Source of the DNA: Actinomycetes bacterium
GTDB lineage: Bacteria; Actinomycetota; Actinomycetes; Actinomycetales; Microbacteriaceae
NCBI GenBank assembly: GCA_023428065.1
Contig: JAEYZI010000074.1
Span: 1-9,405, forward strand
DNA length: 9,405 nucleotides
Direction of reading: 5' to 3'
Shown here: piece by piece, positions 7,228 to 9,405 of the stretch
How the letters are laid out: the number at the start of each line of letters is the position of its first letter
How positions within the stretch are numbered: the first letter of the stretch is position 1
Position numbers and translations under genes: made by a program
Notes under the pieces: model-generated
What the model was told of the DNA's origin: nothing
What the model saw: only the letters and a program-made list of their open reading frames with translations
Databases searched by the model: none

Positions 7228-7258
7228 CGTCAGGTCGATGGGGAAGTCGCATCTGACG
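7228..7258 (+). promoter_or_regulatory. Inverted repeat in the DUF3145 leader
   Basis: CGTCAGGT (7228-7235) can pair with ATCTGACG (7251-7258), 8 bp including one G-U, around a 15-base loop. It lies between the promoter and the ribosome-binding site, ending 3 bases before GGAG (7262-7265). It could be an operator or an RNA stem that modulates initiation; there is no direct evidence for either. Confidence 0.35.
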
Positions 7259-7271
7259 AACGGAGAGAAAA

Positions 7272-7775
7272 GTGGCTGCTGCGATGTCGCGCGGAGTGGT
7301 GTACGTCCACTCCGCTCCTCGTGCTCTCTGCCCACACGTCGAGTGGGCCGCGGGTCGAGCGCTCGGGCGCGCCGTCAACTTCGACTGGCGCCCGCAGCCC
7401 GTGCTCCCCGGGGCCCAGCGTACCGAGTACTTCTGGGAGGGCCCCCGCGGCACGGGGGCCGCTCTCGCCTCCGCCCTGCGCGGGTGGGAGCACCTCCGCT
7501 ACGAGGTCACCGAGGATGCCGGTCTCGGCACCGACGGCGGCCGCTGGATGCACACTCCCGATCTCGGGGTCTTCTTCGCCCAGACCGACACGGCGGGCAA
7601 CATGGTGGTCCCCGAGGACCGCATCCGCGCCGCCATGGAGTCGGCCGGCTCGGATGCGTTCGAGCTGCACCGCGAACTGCGCCTCGCGCTCGGCCAGGCG
7701 TGGGACGACGAGCTCGAGCCCTTCCGCTACGCGGGTGAGGACTCGCCCGTCATCTGGCTCCACAAGGTCGGCTAG
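7272..7775 (+). CDS. DUF3145 domain-containing protein
   Basis: The protein has 167 residues. The sequence fits the DUF3145 family of actinobacteria over its whole length: YVHSAPRALCPHVEWA (11-26), TEYFWEGP (51-58), GRWMHTPDLG (90-99), LGQAWDDELEPFRYA (140-154) and a WLHKVG C-terminus. Start GTG 7272 is set by GGAG at 7262-7265, 6 bases upstream; ATG 7284 would remove MAAA. There is no signal peptide or membrane segment, so it is cytosolic. The family has no known function. A gene of this family beside the fatty-acid synthase II genes is, from memory, a recurring arrangement in Microbacteriaceae, which hints at a role linked to lipid synthesis (inference). It has its own promoter and is likely co-transcribed with the small ORF 27 bases downstream. 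Confidence 0.9.
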   Translation: MAAAMSRGVVYVHSAPRALCPHVEWAAGRALGRAVNFDWRPQPVLPGAQRTEYFWEGPRGTGAALASALRGWEHLRYEVTEDAGLGTDGGRWMHTPDLGVFFAQTDTAGNMVVPEDRIRAAMESAGSDAFELHRELRLALGQAWDDELEPFRYAGEDSPVIWLHKVG

Positions 7776-7802
7776 CGCATCCCGTCAGAGAGAACCGGAA
7801 CC

Positions 7803-7955
7803 ATGCTGAAGACGAGTGACATCGATCTGCGGGCGCTCCTCGACGAGCTCGAGGAGCCGCTCATCCACGTCGAGGACGTCGTCGAGGCGACGATCTCCGA
7901 CGACGACTTCGACGGGGTCTGCACGCAGCACGACGGCTGCCGCTCGATCTCCTAG
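7803..7955 (+). CDS. Small acidic 50-residue protein with C-x2-H-x2-C cluster, unrecognised
   Basis: ATG 7803 to TAG 7953-7955 encodes 50 residues. Forty-eight of 50 sense codons end in G or C, as in the neighbouring genes. An AGAGAGA tract (7787-7793) lies about 10 bases before the ATG, and the preceding gene ends only 27 bases upstream. The peptide is strongly acidic (14 Asp/Glu against 3 Lys/Arg). Residues 8-30 look helical and amphipathic (DLRALLDELEEP, then IHVEDVVEATI). A DDDFDG stretch (33-38) precedes the tail, where C40, H43 and C46 form C-x2-H-x2-C and T41, S48 and S50 follow. An acidic leader before a short Cys/Ser/Thr tail resembles a RiPP precursor, but no modifying enzyme is in the window. 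A small metal-binding or partner-binding protein is equally possible. I know no family for it. Confidence 0.6.
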   Translation: MLKTSDIDLRALLDELEEPLIHVEDVVEATISDDDFDGVCTQHDGCRSIS

Positions 7956-9187
7956 ACCGACCGGAACGCCACGACCGAGTTGTGGCCGCCGAATCCGAAC
8001 GAGTTCGAGATCGCGAGTTGCGGCCCGTCGCCGAGCGCACGCGGGGAGGTCACGACGTCGAGGGGGATCTCGGGGTCCTGCTCGGTGAGGTTGATGGTCG
8101 GCGGCGCGAGCCGCTGCTGCACGGCGAGCACCGTGAAGATCGCCTCGAGTGCTCCCGTGCCGCCGAGGAGGTGGCCCGTCGAGGCCTTCGTCGCGGAGAC
8201 GGGGATCTCGCTGGTGCGGTCGCCGAAGACCGACAGGAGCGCCTTGTATTCGGCGATGTCGCCGACGGGCGTGCTCGTCGCATGGGCGTTGATGTGGGTC
8301 ACCTCGTCGGGCGTCGCGCCGGCCTGCGCGAGCGCGGCGCGCACGGCGCGCGAGGCGCCCCAGCCCTCCGGGTCGGGCGCCGTGATGTGGTACGAGTCGC
8401 TCGTGACGCCGCCGCCCGCGAGCTCGGCGTAGATCTTCGCGCCGCGCGCCTTGGCGTGCTCCTCGGTCTCGAGCACGAGGGATGCCGCACCCTCGCCCAT
8501 GACGAAGCCGTCGCGCGTCACGTCGTAGGGGCGCGATGCCGTCGCGGGGGAGTCGTTGCGCTTGGAGAGCGCCTGCATCGAGGAGAAGGCCGCGATCGTG
8601 ATGCCGTGGATGGCCGACTCGGTACCGCCCGCGATGATGATGTCGGCGTAGCCCTGCTGGAGGTGGTCGTAGGCGTTCGCGATCGCCTCGGTGCTCGAGG
8701 CGCACGCGGACACGTCGGTGCGGGCGAACGCGCGCGCGCCGAGGTGCATGCTGACGGCGGCGGCTGCCGCGTTCGGCATGAGCATGGGGACGGTCATGGG
8801 GAGCACGCGACGCGCACCCTTCTCCTTGAGCGTGTCCCACGCATCGAGGAGCGTCCAGAGCCCGCCGATGCCGGTCGAGTACTCGACCCCGAACCGCTCG
8901 GGATCCACCTCGGGAGCCCCGGCATCCGCCCACGCCTCGCGCGACGCGATGAGCGCGAACTGGCTCATGGGGTCGAGCCGCTTGATCTCCTGGCGCTCGA
9001 GGACCTCGTCGGGTCGCACCTTCGCCTCGGCGGCGAACGTCACGGGCAGCTCGAGCTCGCTCACCCATTCGTGGGCGAGGGGGCGGGCGCCCGACTCGCC
9101 GGCGAGCAGCGCGTTCCAGGTGTCGGGGGCGGTGCCTCCGAGCGGCGAGGACGTGCCGATGCCGGTAACGACGATCTTCTTGGTCAT
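7952..9187 (-). CDS. fabF: Beta-ketoacyl-[acyl-carrier-protein] synthase II
   Basis: The protein has 411 residues, the normal length for KAS II. It condenses malonyl-ACP with the growing acyl-ACP, releasing CO2, in the elongation cycle of type II fatty-acid synthesis in the cytosol. The thiolase fold carries the full active site: nucleophile C162 in SACASS, H302 in NAHATSTP, K334 in SATKAS, H339 in TGHLLGG, and the glycine-rich FGFGGHN loop (398-403). The NAHATSTP box has Ala where NAHGTSTP is more usual. The start is ATG 9187 (MTKKIVVTGIG), with GGAG 8 bases upstream; an in-frame GTG at 9217 would add ten unconserved residues. The gene follows acpP on the same strand, as in actinobacterial fabD-fabH-acpP-fabF clusters. 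Its stop codon overlaps that of the small plus-strand ORF, with no terminator in between. Confidence 0.97.
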   Translation of the reverse strand: MTKKIVVTGIGTSSPLGGTAPDTWNALLAGESGARPLAHEWVSELELPVTFAAEAKVRPDEVLERQEIKRLDPMSQFALIASREAWADAGAPEVDPERFGVEYSTGIGGLWTLLDAWDTLKEKGARRVLPMTVPMLMPNAAAAAVSMHLGARAFARTDVSACASSTEAIANAYDHLQQGYADIIIAGGTESAIHGITIAAFSSMQALSKRNDSPATASRPYDVTRDGFVMGEGAASLVLETEEHAKARGAKIYAELAGGGVTSDSYHITAPDPEGWGASRAVRAALAQAGATPDEVTHINAHATSTPVGDIAEYKALLSVFGDRTSEIPVSATKASTGHLLGGTGALEAIFTVLAVQQRLAPPTINLTEQDPEIPLDVVTSPRALGDGPQLAISNSFGFGGHNSVVAFRSV

Positions 9188-9215
9188 TCGAAGTACTCCG
9201 AGGGGGTGGTGGAAC

Positions 9216-9235
9216 ACCCCGCGGGGTCTGCGGGG
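9216..9235. repeat. GC palindrome upstream of fabF
   Basis: ACCCCGCGGGGT (9216-9227) is a perfect 12-base palindrome. CCCCGC (9217-9222) can alternatively pair with GCGGGG (9230-9235). It lies in the acpP-fabF spacer, between the larger hairpin and the fabF ribosome-binding site, so it could compete with that hairpin or influence fabF translation. Confidence 0.4.
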
Positions 9236-9245
9236 CGGGGGTGAG

Positions 9246-9274
9246 CGGGCGGGGGCGGTGTGCGCCCCCGCCCG
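9246..9274 (-). terminator. 12-bp hairpin after acpP, probable attenuator or mRNA-stabilising stem
   Basis: CGGGCGGGGGCG (9246-9257) and its exact inverted copy (9263-9274) enclose a 5-base loop GTGTG. On the minus strand the stem begins 7 bases after the acpP stop codon and ends about 58 bases before the fabF start. No U-run follows, so it is more likely a partial terminator or a 3' stabiliser that lets acyl carrier protein be made in excess over FabF than a complete stop. Confidence 0.5.
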
Positions 9275-9281
9275 TCGTCGA

Positions 9282-9405
9282 TCAGCTCTGGGCGTTGACG
9301 ATGTAGGTGACGGCGTCGCCGACGGTCTTGAGGTTCTTGACCTCCTCGTCGGGGATCTTCACGTCGAACTTCTCCTCGGCGTTGACCACGATGGTCATCA
9401 TCGAG
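9282..9405 (-). CDS. acpP: Acyl carrier protein, C-terminal part (5' end cut by the window)
   Basis: Forty residues plus the stop codon are visible, beginning SMMTIVVNAEEKF and ending AVTYIVNAQS. This is the second half of an acyl carrier protein: helix II residues SMMTIVVNAEEKF, then the IPDEEVKNLKTVGDAV region that packs helix III and IV. The protein carries acyl chains on a phosphopantetheine attached to the serine of the DSL motif, which lies just outside the window. It feeds FabF and the other type II fatty-acid synthesis enzymes. It precedes fabF on the same strand with a 94-base spacer containing a strong hairpin. The gene runs off the right edge, so the start and the DSL serine cannot be checked. 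Confidence 0.95.
   Translation of the reverse strand, partial: SMMTIVVNAEEKFDVKIPDEEVKNLKTVGDAVTYIVNAQS

Noticed and set aside
9188..9217. Longer fabF start at GTG 9217
   Set aside because: The extra residues are not typical of KAS II, and the ATG at 9187 has a GGAG 8 bases upstream.
7982..9244. A 420-codon plus-strand frame antisense to fabF
   Set aside because: fabF has every catalytic residue of its family; the antisense product is low-complexity Arg/Gly/Val/Glu.

Overview
The window is very GC-rich, gene-dense DNA whose coding regions have almost exclusively G or C at third codon positions. This fits a high-GC actinomycete. The fatty-acid synthase II genes acpP and fabF, a DUF3145 gene beside them, an SCO7613-type giant membrane protein and an actinobacterial family A polymerase point most likely to Micrococcales, probably Microbacteriaceae. 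That placement is inference from gene content.

Left edge (1-345): no protein gene. Bases 88-131 have the form of the 3' half of a tRNA (T arm, 3' acceptor strand, discriminator A and CC) with no 5' half beside it. This is the classic footprint of a tyrosine-recombinase attachment site, with an integrated element expected to the left of the window. It is followed by a 13-bp GC-rich hairpin and five copies of GCTCCCGCCG, three of them inside a 21-bp tandem repeat.

346-4044 (minus): one very large polytopic membrane protein with an N-terminal zinc ribbon (SCO7613 C-terminal domain type). It diverges from a DUF1684 gene (4186-5025, plus), which runs tail to tail into a VanZ-family membrane protein (4997-5449, minus) with a 29-base overlap. 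VanZ in turn diverges from a family A DNA polymerase (5505-7154, plus) that keeps the polymerase catalytic residues but shows no recognisable exonuclease motif I.

7155-9405: a good sigma70-like promoter precedes a DUF3145 gene (7272-7775, plus). Twenty-seven bases later comes a small, very acidic 50-residue ORF (7803-7955) ending in a C-x2-H-x2-C cluster; I find no family for it. It meets fabF (7952-9187, minus) tail to tail, the two stop codons sharing one CTAG. Upstream of fabF, beyond a strong 12-bp hairpin, lies the 3' end of acpP (minus), cut by the window edge. acpP and fabF are consecutive genes of the type II fatty-acid synthase: AcpP carries the growing acyl chain and FabF extends it.

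Most of the window is ordinary chromosomal backbone. The parts most worth a second look are the tRNA-derived scar at the left edge, the 50-residue Cys-containing ORF, and an apparent excess of the hexamer GGATGC on both strands.
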